Source: Methanosarcina sp. ERenArc_MAG2
GTDB lineage: Archaea > Halobacteriota > Methanosarcinia > Methanosarcinales > Methanosarcinaceae
DNA: 64,000 nucleotides
Assembly: GCA_023955635.1 (NCBI GenBank)
Contig: JAMXHR010000009.1
Span: 62,001 to 126,000 of the forward strand
Reading direction: 5' to 3'
This document shows, piece by piece, positions 55,962 to 64,000 of the stretch. Positions within the stretch are counted from its first letter, which is position 1, and every line of letters starts with the position of its first letter. Below the pieces are notes generated by a model, which worked only from the letters and a program-made list of their open reading frames with translations, was not told the DNA's origin and did no database searches. A program made the translations under genes and the position numbers.

Positions 55962-56990
55962 TTATTTCTCACTGACAGCTTTCTTATAGAAACTTGTATC
56001 AAAGATGTCTTCTTGTGTCAGCGGTTTCGGGATGTACCCAAGATCAGATTGAGCTTTTGAGTACTCAACAGTTGAATTTTCGATAAGTTCCGGGTCTGTA
56101 ATCCAGGCTCCGTCCCATTCCTTTAGAGAAGCCTTTGTGGTTTCAACATCGACTTTGGTCTTATTTGAAAAAATCTCAGCGGCTTCGTCCACGTTTGCCC
56201 CGTTGTATTCGGTTGCCTTAATATGGGTCTTTACAATCTGTTCTACAATATCAGGATGTTCTCTGATAAGTTTTCCGCTCACCACGAGCACACAGCAGGC
56301 ATGGTTTGGTTGCATCTGTCCGGATTGTACGATGGTACGCCCATTACCTTGCTCTTCGACAATTGTAGGGGAAGGATGTGGCAGGAATACAGCTGCGACC
56401 TGTTTGGCTGTGATAGCGCTTATGGCATCTCCGCCAGACATCCCGACGATTGTAACATCTTTTTCAGGATCTAGCCCGTTTTCCTTGAGCCACCCCCTGA
56501 GAATGGTATCCTGAATCGTTCCTACTGGGAAGGTAGCTATTTTGAGTCCTTTTAAGTCCTTGGGGCTTTCATACTTGTATTCAGGCCTGAGGACAAGACT
56601 TGAGCCATTTATCTGTACAGGCTCAACAATCTTTGCGTCAAGTCCCTGGCTAATCGCTGTAAGCACAGGGGCTGCCCCAACATAGGCTACATCCAGGCTT
56701 CCAGCCATCATAGCCTGCATTTCAGGATCTCCTGTCGGGAACGAATTCTCTTTGATCTCTTTAATTCCATATGGTGCAAGGTCTGCTTGCCACCATCCTT
56801 TTTCAGCCGCAGTCATATATGCGATCTGATGGGTACTTGGCTGATAGCCAAATGTCAGTTCGGTAATTGCAGGGGCTTCTTTAACTCCGCTTTCATTACT
56901 GGATACGTTCCCATCATTGGACGCGCAGCCGGATGCGAAGGCAAATGCGACGAGTAATAAAGTAAGTGTAATTACGCCTAATTTTTTCAA
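55962..56990 (-). CDS. ABC transporter substrate-binding lipoprotein (NMT1/SsuA-like)
   Basis: 342 residues. Signal peptide with lipobox FASGC (Cys22), then the periplasmic-binding fold: ELTFGYQPSTHQIAYMTAAE, AMMAGSLDVAYVGAAPVL, LKGLKIATFPVGTIQDTIL and AITAKQVAAVFLPHPSPTIV. The last segments are those of SsuA/TauA/NrtA proteins. The substrate is not predictable. First gene of the operon, 363 bp from a divergent HTH regulator gene. Confidence 0.9.
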   Translation of the reverse strand: MKKLGVITLTLLLVAFAFASGCASNDGNVSSNESGVKEAPAITELTFGYQPSTHQIAYMTAAEKGWWQADLAPYGIKEIKENSFPTGDPEMQAMMAGSLDVAYVGAAPVLTAISQGLDAKIVEPVQINGSSLVLRPEYKYESPKDLKGLKIATFPVGTIQDTILRGWLKENGLDPEKDVTIVGMSGGDAISAITAKQVAAVFLPHPSPTIVEEQGNGRTIVQSGQMQPNHACCVLVVSGKLIREHPDIVEQIVKTHIKATEYNGANVDEAAEIFSNKTKVDVETTKASLKEWDGAWITDPELIENSTVEYSKAQSDLGYIPKPLTQEDIFDTSFYKKAVSEK

Positions 56991-57353
56991 AGCTTCACCT
57001 CAATAATTTCTACAAATGATAACTTTCATTAGCTAAATAATATCTTCTGAAATCGGACTTCCTTAAGGAAAAGTCACAGGTTTTTCCGTTTTTCTATGTT
57101 AGCTTGCCGTAAACTCTTTTCAAAAGTCATGTAATCCTTCAAAAAGAATTTTCAGTGAAAATAAACAGCATATACTTTGATATGTTAATATTTTTTGAAA
57201 TTTACTATATATATTTTCTCAAACGTTCCTTAATTATATCCCAAATGTATTAATATATCTGGATATATTTCTCATTCAGGACTAAAACTCCTGTGAAATG
57301 TAGATTATTTAGAAAATTGAAAGTTTTTTACAGGATTTTAGAGGTTGAATCTT
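56991..57353. promoter_or_regulatory. Divergent promoter region of the ABC operon and the HTH gene
   Basis: Very AT-rich, with TATA-like tactatatatatt at about 57202-57214 and aatatatctggatatatt at about 57252-57270; the latter is a near-palindrome that could be an operator. Assignment by pattern only. Confidence 0.4.
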
Positions 57354-57875
57354 ATGAATGTTGCAGACAAGGTTATCAAATCCGCGTTTGAATCCGATGA
57401 AGTTTTTCAAAAAACACTTTCCGTTGTAATTAAGGAGGATCTTAATCTCACTGCCGTGGATTTTGCCAAAAAAGCAAATATCCCTCCGAGTACTCTCTAC
57501 AAGATTCTTTCAGGAAACCGGGACCCTAACATCAAAACCCTCCGCCAGATCGTGAAAACGATCCGTGATATCAAAGAGTCGGATAGTGGAGATTTTATCG
57601 CTGTAATTGCAGCTCGCTCGGTACTTGACAATATTGTAGAAACAAAGAAAAAGATTGCTGGCAGGCTAGTCACAATAAGGGAATATTCGGCAACCTCGAT
57701 GGAAGAAGCCATAATAGCAGCTGTTAACGCCGAAAGGGATGGAGCAAAAGCCCTGGTCTGTGCTCCCATAGTAAGTCCTACAGTAGAAAAAATCCTGAAT
57801 ATTCCAGTCACGACCATTATCCCGAAGAACAGCCTTATAGATGCCATCGAACTTGCACTCAAAAAGATGGAGTAA
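57354..57875 (+). CDS. HTH transcriptional regulator with a C-terminal sensor-like domain
   Basis: 173 residues from the ATG at 57354 (nine bases after an overlapping TTG), with a GAGG site ten bases upstream. An N-terminal XRE-type helix-turn-helix (LTAVDFAKKANIPPSTLYKI, then LSGNRDPNIKTLRQIV) is followed by an alpha/beta domain with ARSVLDNIVETKKKIAGRLV and EAIIAAVNAERDGAKALVCA. That domain resembles the PrpR N-terminal/PurR-like sensing fold. It probably regulates the divergent ABC transporter or itself. Confidence 0.82.
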   Translation: MNVADKVIKSAFESDEVFQKTLSVVIKEDLNLTAVDFAKKANIPPSTLYKILSGNRDPNIKTLRQIVKTIRDIKESDSGDFIAVIAARSVLDNIVETKKKIAGRLVTIREYSATSMEEAIIAAVNAERDGAKALVCAPIVSPTVEKILNIPVTTIIPKNSLIDAIELALKKME

Positions 57876-57888
57876 AACTAGAATCGAA

Positions 57889-58050
57889 CCTTAGAAACAA
57901 CTACTGTATAGCCTGTAATGAACCTTAGAAACAACTACTGCATGGCCTGCAATGAACCTTAGAAACAACTACTGCATGGCCTGCAATGAACCTTAGAAAC
58001 AACTACTGCATGGCCTGCAATGAACCTTAGAAACAACTACTGCATGGCCT
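57889..58050. repeat. 34-bp tandem repeat, about 5 copies
   Basis: Unit gaaccttagaaacaactact plus gcatggcctgcaat with exact 34-bp period. The first and last copies vary slightly (tatagcctgtaat). It is directly repeated without spacers and so is not a CRISPR. It lies just after the HTH gene. Confidence 0.92.
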
Positions 58051-58199
58051 GTAATAATACATCCCAGATAATATCGAATAAGACTCTGAAAAAAAGCTAA
58101 ATTCAAACTAAATTTAATCATATTTGAGTTAAATTTAAGTCACAGCTGAATCAAATTTAATTTTTTTAAAAATTACTTGTTTTTAAAAATTAAAAAGAA

Positions 58200-58222
58200 C
58201 CCGCGTTTCGAATTAACGCGGG
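58200..58222. terminator. Bidirectional terminator between the HTH and S-layer genes
   Basis: A perfect 8-bp stem CCCGCGTT/AACGCGGG with a TCGAATT loop. On the plus strand it is followed by AATTTTAAGTTTTATTTT, on the minus strand by GTTCTTTTTAATTTTTAAAA, so it can serve both convergent genes. A run of attttattttattt (5-bp repeat) follows at 58233-58270. Confidence 0.8.
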
Positions 58223-58300
58223 AATTTTAAGTTTTATTTTATTTTATTTTATTTTATTTTATTTTATTTTTGTCTTTAAGTTTTTTGTTTTCCTGTCTCT

Positions 58301-61300
58301 TTATTTTCTTATGTTTACCGACTTAATAAGCTCCTCTGCCTTTTTCTGAAGTGTTGCCATATCCCCACCGCCTTTAGTAAAGAAGTAAGCAGCTCCACCG
58401 ATTATTAACAGCACAATGGCTCCAAGGACATAGAGCAGCACAGAAGACTTTTCTTTTACTATGTAGGTGGCGGTCTCTCCTCCTACTTCTACAGTGTAGT
58501 TTCCTGGCGCTTCTTCTACGTGCTCAAAGGTTACAGTGGTGTTTTTATCCACATCCAGGGAAACTTCTTGGGAGTCAGTTACGTTTCCGTTCACAGATAA
58601 TTTTATACTCTTATTTCCTGCAGCATTGCCTGTATTTCCGACATCAACCGAGATTTTCGTATCCTTTCCCGCACTTACTTCTAAAGGATCAATTACCAGG
58701 TTTGAGAATTTGAAAATGGCTTCAAAGTCTTTTACTTTTACATTTATATCCTGGCCAAGGAATCCTTCCTTTGTTACACTCACTTTAAGAGTACCGTTTT
58801 TCTCTGTTGTATAGGCAATTTTTCCGTCGGATCCTGTTTTGTTAAGAGCATTTCCATTAATCGAAACGTTTGCGCCCTCAATTGGATCGCCGCCTATTGC
58901 CTTGACAGCCTCAATATTAATAGTGTCGCCGATGTAAACCGTTTCAGGTGAAATATTGATTGTCATTTTCTCTTTAGGAGGAATGACATTGATGTTTTTG
59001 TTTGCAGTCGTATATCCGTCCTTTTCTGCGGTCAACTTCAGGGCTCCGGCACTTTCTGCCGTGTATTCAACATTCCCATTCGCGTTGGTTTTACCTGCGC
59101 TACTTTCGTTAACCTTTACAGCGGCACCTTCTACCGGATTTTCGCCTGCAGTCACTCCTATATCAAAAGTATCGCCCACAACAATTTCATCAGGTACACT
59201 TATTTTCAGTTCCTGGCTAGAATTACTTCCGCCTGCAACCTCAACAAAGGGGTAGAACCTGAGGGTACTGTCATCAGCGGTTTTGAAACTGACATTGCCC
59301 ATAATCTCTACGGTTTCGTCTTCGCCAAGTCCGATGTCGTCATCATTTTTCATTGTGATGCCGCTCTCAGAAACACTGCTGATTTCCATCTCGCCGAAGG
59401 TATCCCCATTGTTGATTTCAGTGTAATCGTCCGAGATCTGGAAGATACCCTGTACGAAGACAGCAGAAGTTTCACTTCCTGCAAAAACCGTGCCGAAATG
59501 GACTATAATGAGGGGTATATCCGTAGCTTTGCCTATGTCGGTTTTGTAAACGTAGTCCTCACCGGAGGTGACAAAAGCTTCGTCTACTACATCTCCATCT
59601 TTTTCGAGCTGAACCCAGACACTTTTTCCATTAATATCGACTTCCTTGGTATTCAGAGAATAACCATCTTCAAGAGTAAGGGCAGAGCCTGAATTCATGG
59701 ACTCTTTGTCATCGGTATCCGTAAGGACTTTGCACAGGATGTTGTTCGAAAGAAGGCTCACATCATCAACAGTCCCGTCAACGGCTCCATCCGGATACCC
59801 AGCAAAGTACTTGTCTGCCATGAACCCAACAACCGTGAAATTACCCCAATCGCCGTGTTCAAATTCAACAGCTTGGGGTGTGGACTTGTATACCAGGTCG
59901 CCTGAGGGTATATCTCTATTTTCAAACTTTTCAACGGTCAGATTTTCGGTCCCTATTCCTTCATCTATATTGTAATAGAAACCTTCAAAGTTGAATGGTG
60001 TCCAGCTTGGAAGTGCATCATTAACATCTTCGTCATATACGGTCCCACGCAATTCGTAAGTACCGGATTCCGAGGTGTCAAGGATCGGGGCAAAGCGAAG
60101 GTCGCTGTTATCGGCTACTTGGAGCTTTATCTTGCCCATGAGGTCGATAGTATCTCCTTTATCAAGTCCGATATTGTCATCATTCTCCATCTTTATTTCA
60201 CTGCTGCTCAGGGATGTTACTTCCATTTCCCCGAAGGGATCTCCATTTTCAAGTTCTACATAATTGTCCGAGATCTGGAAGAGCCCTTCAACAAATGCAG
60301 CAGAAGTTTCACTTCCTGCAAAAACCGTGCCGAAATGTGCAATGATTATGGGTACGTCTTCTGATTCGCCAAGTTTGGTTTTATAGACATAGTCGTCTCC
60401 AGAGGAAACAAAGGCGTCATCGACAACGTCTCCATCCTTTTCGAGCTGGACCCAGACACTTTTTCCATTAACGTCAACTTCTAAGATGTTCAGGGAATAA
60501 CCCTCTTCAAGGGCAATAGAGTCTCCAGCATAAGCAGATTTTTTATCGTCGCTGTCGATGAGAATCTTGGAGAGAATACCATCGGAAATCGGGCTTACAT
60601 CGTCCGCTATAACCGTGGAATTTTCTTCACTGTATCCTGCAAAGTACTTGTCTGCCATGAATCCGATTACCTGATACGAACCCCATTTACTGTATTCAAA
60701 ATCAGTTTCAGTAGGTCTTGTGACATATTCAATGTTTCCTGAATCTATACTTCTGCCTATATCCGTAATGGTCATCTCTTCTGAGGACACTCCGGTATCA
60801 AGGTCATAGTAGAAGCCTGAGTAACTCTGGGCATCCCATTTGTAGGTAGTAGGCATTCCCTCTTCCCAGATCCTGTTCCCGCTTGAATTGTCTGTGGATC
60901 CTACGTTCACAGTCCATTTTTTTGTCGATGAATCATAAACACCATTGGGGTCGCTGATAACTGCCTCGAGGGTATAATTGCCTTTACTATCTCCTTTAAA
61001 CTCGTATGAAGAAGATGTTACATTTCCCTCGTTTTTCTGTGAGTCACCCTCAACAAGCCAATTAACAGTAATGTTCTGGTCGTTTGTGCTGGAGTTTACA
61101 TTGAAAATCTTGGATTTCCCCTGAGACACTTCAACTGTCCCTTCGGCAGGATCCAGATTAATTGGTAATGCAGTTGCCGATACTGTCCAGTCCCATTGAT
61201 AACTGGCAGTTTCCGTACCATTCTGGGCTACAACAGTGATATTATATTTGGCTGCTGAAGACGAAGCCTTTTGATACGTATCTGACGTTACTTCACTGGC

Positions 61301-61768
61301 CGAATCAACTAGTTGTCCGTCCATGTACCAGGTAAAGTCTGCTGCCTGGTTTGTCTCAATACTGAATTGTTGGGTTTCATCTATTCCTGTACTTTTATCT
61401 TTCTCAGGAGTTGTTTTTGTAATTGACAGTTTACCTTCTGTGCCGATTACATTCCAGGCTGCTATTTGCCCGACTCCTTCTATTCTAGCGGTCACCTGGT
61501 ACGAACCCGACTTGAAGACATGATTGAGAGTTGCAACATCTTCGCTATCAGTTTGTACTGTTTTGTCCACACCATCTTCAGTCCATATGACAGTCGCGTT
61601 TTCGTTTAAAGGAATGGTAAATGCTTGAGTTGCACCTATTGTCCCTGTAACAGTCGAATTCTGTGAGGGTGTAGGGTCTGATACTGTACTGGGGGCTGCA
61701 ATTGCAGCTCCGCAAAATAGCCCTAGCACCAGAATTGCTGTAAATATCTGTAAACTAGCTTTTTTCAT
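58301..61768 (-). CDS. Cell-surface protein with two Methanosarcina S-layer duplication domains
   Basis: 1155 residues. A signal peptide (about 1-24) is followed by three Ig/PKD-like domains of about 90 residues. Then come two S-layer family duplication domains (about 296-560 and 572-835) that share FYY(D/N)(L/I)D.G, MADKYFAGY, EKDGDVVDDAFV and HFGTVFAGSETSA. After these lie two carboxypeptidase-regulatory-like beta domains (about 845-1020), a CARDB-like domain, a C-terminal TM helix (about 1113-1132) and a short basic tail. Such domains form the Methanosarcina S-layer. The extra Ig-like and CARDB parts make it longer than the major S-layer protein, so it may be a minor or accessory surface component. 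Many N-glycosylation sequons are visible. Confidence 0.9.
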   Translation of the reverse strand: MKKASLQIFTAILVLGLFCGAAIAAPSTVSDPTPSQNSTVTGTIGATQAFTIPLNENATVIWTEDGVDKTVQTDSEDVATLNHVFKSGSYQVTARIEGVGQIAAWNVIGTEGKLSITKTTPEKDKSTGIDETQQFSIETNQAADFTWYMDGQLVDSASEVTSDTYQKASSSAAKYNITVVAQNGTETASYQWDWTVSATALPINLDPAEGTVEVSQGKSKIFNVNSSTNDQNITVNWLVEGDSQKNEGNVTSSSYEFKGDSKGNYTLEAVISDPNGVYDSSTKKWTVNVGSTDNSSGNRIWEEGMPTTYKWDAQSYSGFYYDLDTGVSSEEMTITDIGRSIDSGNIEYVTRPTETDFEYSKWGSYQVIGFMADKYFAGYSEENSTVIADDVSPISDGILSKILIDSDDKKSAYAGDSIALEEGYSLNILEVDVNGKSVWVQLEKDGDVVDDAFVSSGDDYVYKTKLGESEDVPIIIAHFGTVFAGSETSAAFVEGLFQISDNYVELENGDPFGEMEVTSLSSSEIKMENDDNIGLDKGDTIDLMGKIKLQVADNSDLRFAPILDTSESGTYELRGTVYDEDVNDALPSWTPFNFEGFYYNIDEGIGTENLTVEKFENRDIPSGDLVYKSTPQAVEFEHGDWGNFTVVGFMADKYFAGYPDGAVDGTVDDVSLLSNNILCKVLTDTDDKESMNSGSALTLEDGYSLNTKEVDINGKSVWVQLEKDGDVVDEAFVTSGEDYVYKTDIGKATDIPLIIVHFGTVFAGSETSAVFVQGIFQISDDYTEINNGDTFGEMEISSVSESGITMKNDDDIGLGEDETVEIMGNVSFKTADDSTLRFYPFVEVAGGSNSSQELKISVPDEIVVGDTFDIGVTAGENPVEGAAVKVNESSAGKTNANGNVEYTAESAGALKLTAEKDGYTTANKNINVIPPKEKMTINISPETVYIGDTINIEAVKAIGGDPIEGANVSINGNALNKTGSDGKIAYTTEKNGTLKVSVTKEGFLGQDINVKVKDFEAIFKFSNLVIDPLEVSAGKDTKISVDVGNTGNAAGNKSIKLSVNGNVTDSQEVSLDVDKNTTVTFEHVEEAPGNYTVEVGGETATYIVKEKSSVLLYVLGAIVLLIIGGAAYFFTKGGGDMATLQKKAEELIKSVNIRK

Positions 61769-61960
61769 AATCGATCCTTCTTAACCTTGTGCATAAATTA
61801 TGTTATTATAAGTTAGTCAGTTTAGCCTGAAATTTGCTCTATTTTGTGATCTTTGTGAGCTTTATCAATCGAGCTTGTTTCAAAAATATATAAACACTTC
61901 TTAATTTTTTGTTTTTCTCATTCCAGGTTTTTGTTTTATGGGGGTTGAGTTAGTTTTTAA

Positions 61961-62982
61961 TCAGGAAGATTTATCAACGGGTTCGGCTTTTAGTTGCTGG
62001 TATCCTCGCTGTTCTATAGTTGTAAGCTTATATCCGGGGGATTCGAGCACAATGCCCGTTTCATACTTCGTGCATTCTCCTATAACAGTTAAGTTACATA
62101 TATTTTGTACTTTTTTCAGCTTTTGTGGGTCAATTGTGATAAGAAGTTCGAAGTCTCCACCTGTGTAAAGGGCAAGTTCCGTCAGTTTTTCTGAACTTGA
62201 AACAAATTCCCTGACTTCCCTTAGAATGGGAAGGGTATTTTCCCGGATCCTGAAACCCACATGGCTCTGTCTGGCAAGGTCGTAAAGGGACATTGCAAGG
62301 CCGTCGCTCGTATCCATCATGGATGTGGCTGCTCCGGATTCGGCCAGTTTGCGGGCTTCTTTCGTGCGCGGGATGGGTTCAAAAAGGGTCTTCAGGATAG
62401 TTTCACTTACAGACTTTTTCGACTGGAGTGCCTCCAGAGCTGCTCCGGCAGATCCTGTATATCCTGTAACACAGACAAGGTCACCTGGCTTTGCTCCGCG
62501 CCGAAGAAGGATCTGGCTTTTTTTACCCTGCCAAGTGCCGTCCCTGTAATTGTCAATTCTGCGTGGGTGTCAAGGTCGCCTCCGATAACTGCAGTTCCGC
62601 AGAATTCGGCACATGCCTGCATACCTTTTGCAAGTTCTTCTACAAAAGCAACTCCGGTATCTGCAGGCATGCCAATTGCCATAACAACCCCTGTAGGTTC
62701 TGCACCCATGGCTGCAATATCACTGAGGTTTACGGCTGCAGACATCCACCCCATTTGCCAGGGAGTCATTTCTTCCGGGAAATCCGTGGTTCTATGCAGC
62801 ATGTCTGTAGTAACAACCAGGCAGTCTTCGCCTTTCAGGTCAAGGACGGCACAGTCATCTGAACCTGCACCTATAAGGACTCCTTCCTGTCCTTTCTCCT
62901 TGCCATCAGGGGCTTTGAAAATCTCAGACAAGCGGGAGATGAGAGCTCGCTCTCCGACTGAAGATACTTTTGTGTCTTTCAT
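61961..62982 (-). CDS. thiL: Thiamine-monophosphate kinase (apparent frameshift)
   Basis: ThiL phosphorylates thiamine monophosphate to the active diphosphate. Two frames join into about 340 residues after adding one A at the T7 run 62518-62524 (giving RVKKSQILLRRGAKPGDLVC and VTGYTGSAGAALEAL). Family motifs are GAGSDDCAVL (metal-binding Asp pair), TTDMLHRTTDF, AAVNLSDIAAMGAEP, IGGDLD and, after the shift, MMDTSDGLAMSLYDLARQS and GGDFELLITI. Because the enzyme is needed for vitamin B1 use, a sequencing error is the likely cause of the shift. Confidence 0.92.
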
Positions 62983-63469
62983 GGTCTTTTCTGAAAACGA
63001 TAATTTTTGGTTTCCTTTTTATAGATATATGCCTTCTGCAGGCCAAAAAGGACTGAATTTCTCTCCTTTACCTAATTTGTGTAATGCGGGAAGTTACACA
63101 AAAATTTAGTAGTATCAACAGAGATTTTCAGTATTCAATAGGGGCATTATTCCAAAAGTTCTAACACTTGTCCACGGGCATTGAATGAATAAATCCTTTC
63201 AGGGTTTTCACATGTGTCCTTTATCTTTTGAGATGCATAAGACTTTTGTAAACTTCAAATTCATTTGAACCTAATGTGATTTTCTATAAAAGGCCGAAGA
63301 GAAAAATATTCAAAAACTGGAAATATAGATTAAAGCATTTTTGAAGAGAAACAAAAGAAAATTAAGAAGAAAAGCGCAGAATAAGTATCAATAAAGTATC
63401 AGGAATTATGTGACGTCACATGAGTTGCTGTCACATGAATTGATGTCACATGAGTTGATATCATATGAG
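62983..63469. other. AT-rich gap with a 15-bp direct repeat
   Basis: Contains the thiL leader and, at 63409-63470, four copies of a tgtcacatgagttga-like unit with a 15-16-bp period. The first copy includes the palindrome tgtgacgtcaca. The array ends exactly at the stop codon of the radical SAM gene. No gene is seen. Confidence 0.6.
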
Positions 63470-64000
63470 TCAAATAATTTCTTCCCCGACCTCTTCTGTC
63501 CTTATTCTCACTTCTTTCATAAATTTTTTTGCTGCTCTTCCCAGTTCGTATAATTCTTCCCTTTCTAAAATCCTTATTTTCCTGAGCTTCTCCTTAAGGC
63601 TGTATTCTGGAATTCCCTGCTGCAAGACATAGGTAACTTCCCTGTTTTTCACATGTTCCGAAATCCAGGAAGCTATGCTGGAAATTTCCTCTCCAGTTCC
63701 GATAAAATCCCTTATTAGTGTTGTCCGGAGCTCCAATTCCAGACCGCAGGAATCGGCGATCTCAATCGTTTTTATGACAGATGCAGTGATCTCTTCAGGA
63801 GTTTTTTTGACGTTTTCGTATTCTCCGCAGCCCACAACTTTTCCGTAAAGTCCGGGATTATCCGGGGAGCTTTTATATCAATAAAAAACTTATCAACCAG
63901 TTTTCTCTCAACCAGTTCACGTGCCATTTCAGGATAGCAGCCGTTTGTGTGAATTCCAATTGCAAGCCCTATTTCTTTTACAAACTCCGCAAGAGGCACG
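63470..64000 (-). CDS. Radical SAM activating-enzyme-like protein (partial, N-terminus outside window; apparent frameshift)
   Basis: Only the C-terminal about 177 residues are in the window: IGLAIGIHTNGCYPEMAREL, LVDKFFIDIKAP, then after adding one C at the GGGG at 63864-63867, PDNPGLYGKVVGCGEYENVK and ELELRTTLIRDFIGTGEEIS. The pattern matches the anaerobic ribonucleotide reductase/pyruvate formate-lyase activase group (COG1180, NrdG2-like). The CxxxCxxC cluster motif must lie beyond base 64000. The frame stays open to the window edge. Confidence 0.82.

Noticed and set aside
57889..58050. 34-bp direct repeats that could be mistaken for a CRISPR array
   Set aside because: Copies are head-to-tail with no unique spacers, and no cas genes are present in the window.
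62261..63109. 282-codon plus-strand frame opposite thiL
   Set aside because: It lies antisense to a well-conserved thiL, has no homology-like features and is a codon-bias shadow.

Overview
This window is archaeal and almost certainly from a Methanosarcina chromosome. The pointers are methanofuran biosynthesis (mfnA), formylmethanofuran:H4MPT formyltransferase (ftr), a porCDAB pyruvate:ferredoxin oxidoreductase operon, archaeal Orc1/Cdc6, the DNA polymerase D small subunit, aRF1, a long protein with two Methanosarcina-type S-layer duplication domains, and four tandem TRAM-domain genes. Intergenic DNA is long, very AT-rich and full of short tandem repeats, which is typical of this genus.

Layout. 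1-4 kb: a sugar-phosphate isomerase-like TIM barrel (cut by the window edge), UPF0201, a UPF0200 kinase-like protein and orc1/cdc6. 4-6.4 kb: no gene, but origin recognition boxes (ORBs) in inverted orientation around an AT-rich core, so this is a probable oriC. 6.4-12.4 kb: mfnA, a site-2 protease with CBS domains, a TraB-family membrane protein and ftr (apparently with an ATA start). 12.7-20.6 kb: a chemotaxis cluster with cheR, cheA, cheY, a second receiver, an MCP and cheW, plus decayed cheB and cheC. 20.7-21.7 kb: a wrecked GntP-type permease gene. 21.9-26.7 kb: a metal (Zn/Mn) ABC transporter with a DtxR-type regulator, split by MITEs and a transposase remnant. 27-33 kb: an accessory stretch with a small unknown gene, a membrane-anchored NTPase-TPR (NLR/STAND-like) protein and an IS1 element nested in an IS1634-like element. 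33-36 kb: porCDAB. 36.7-46.5 kb: housekeeping genes dus, signal peptidase I, DP1, taw1, prf1 and argS. 46.8-48.5 kb: three tandem paralogues of an unrecognised small family, the last cut by an IS end. 48.7-51 kb: two tandem short MetE genes. 51-53.1 kb: an ORB-like site, an RHH protein, tRNA-Lys(CUU) and four tandem TRAM genes. 53.6-57.9 kb: a bactofilin-like protein, a nitrate/sulfonate/taurine-type ABC transporter and a divergent HTH regulator. 58.3-64 kb: the S-layer-type protein, thiL and a radical SAM activase-like gene running off the end.

A strong technical signal crosses the window. At least ten otherwise healthy genes, several of them essential, each carry one or two frameshifts. Every one is repaired by adding a single base at a homopolymer. 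This is best read as homopolymer under-calling in the assembly, and these genes are annotated here as whole genes with a noted frameshift. The damage in cheB, cheC and the GntP gene is different (internal deletions, repeat expansion, insertions) and looks biological.
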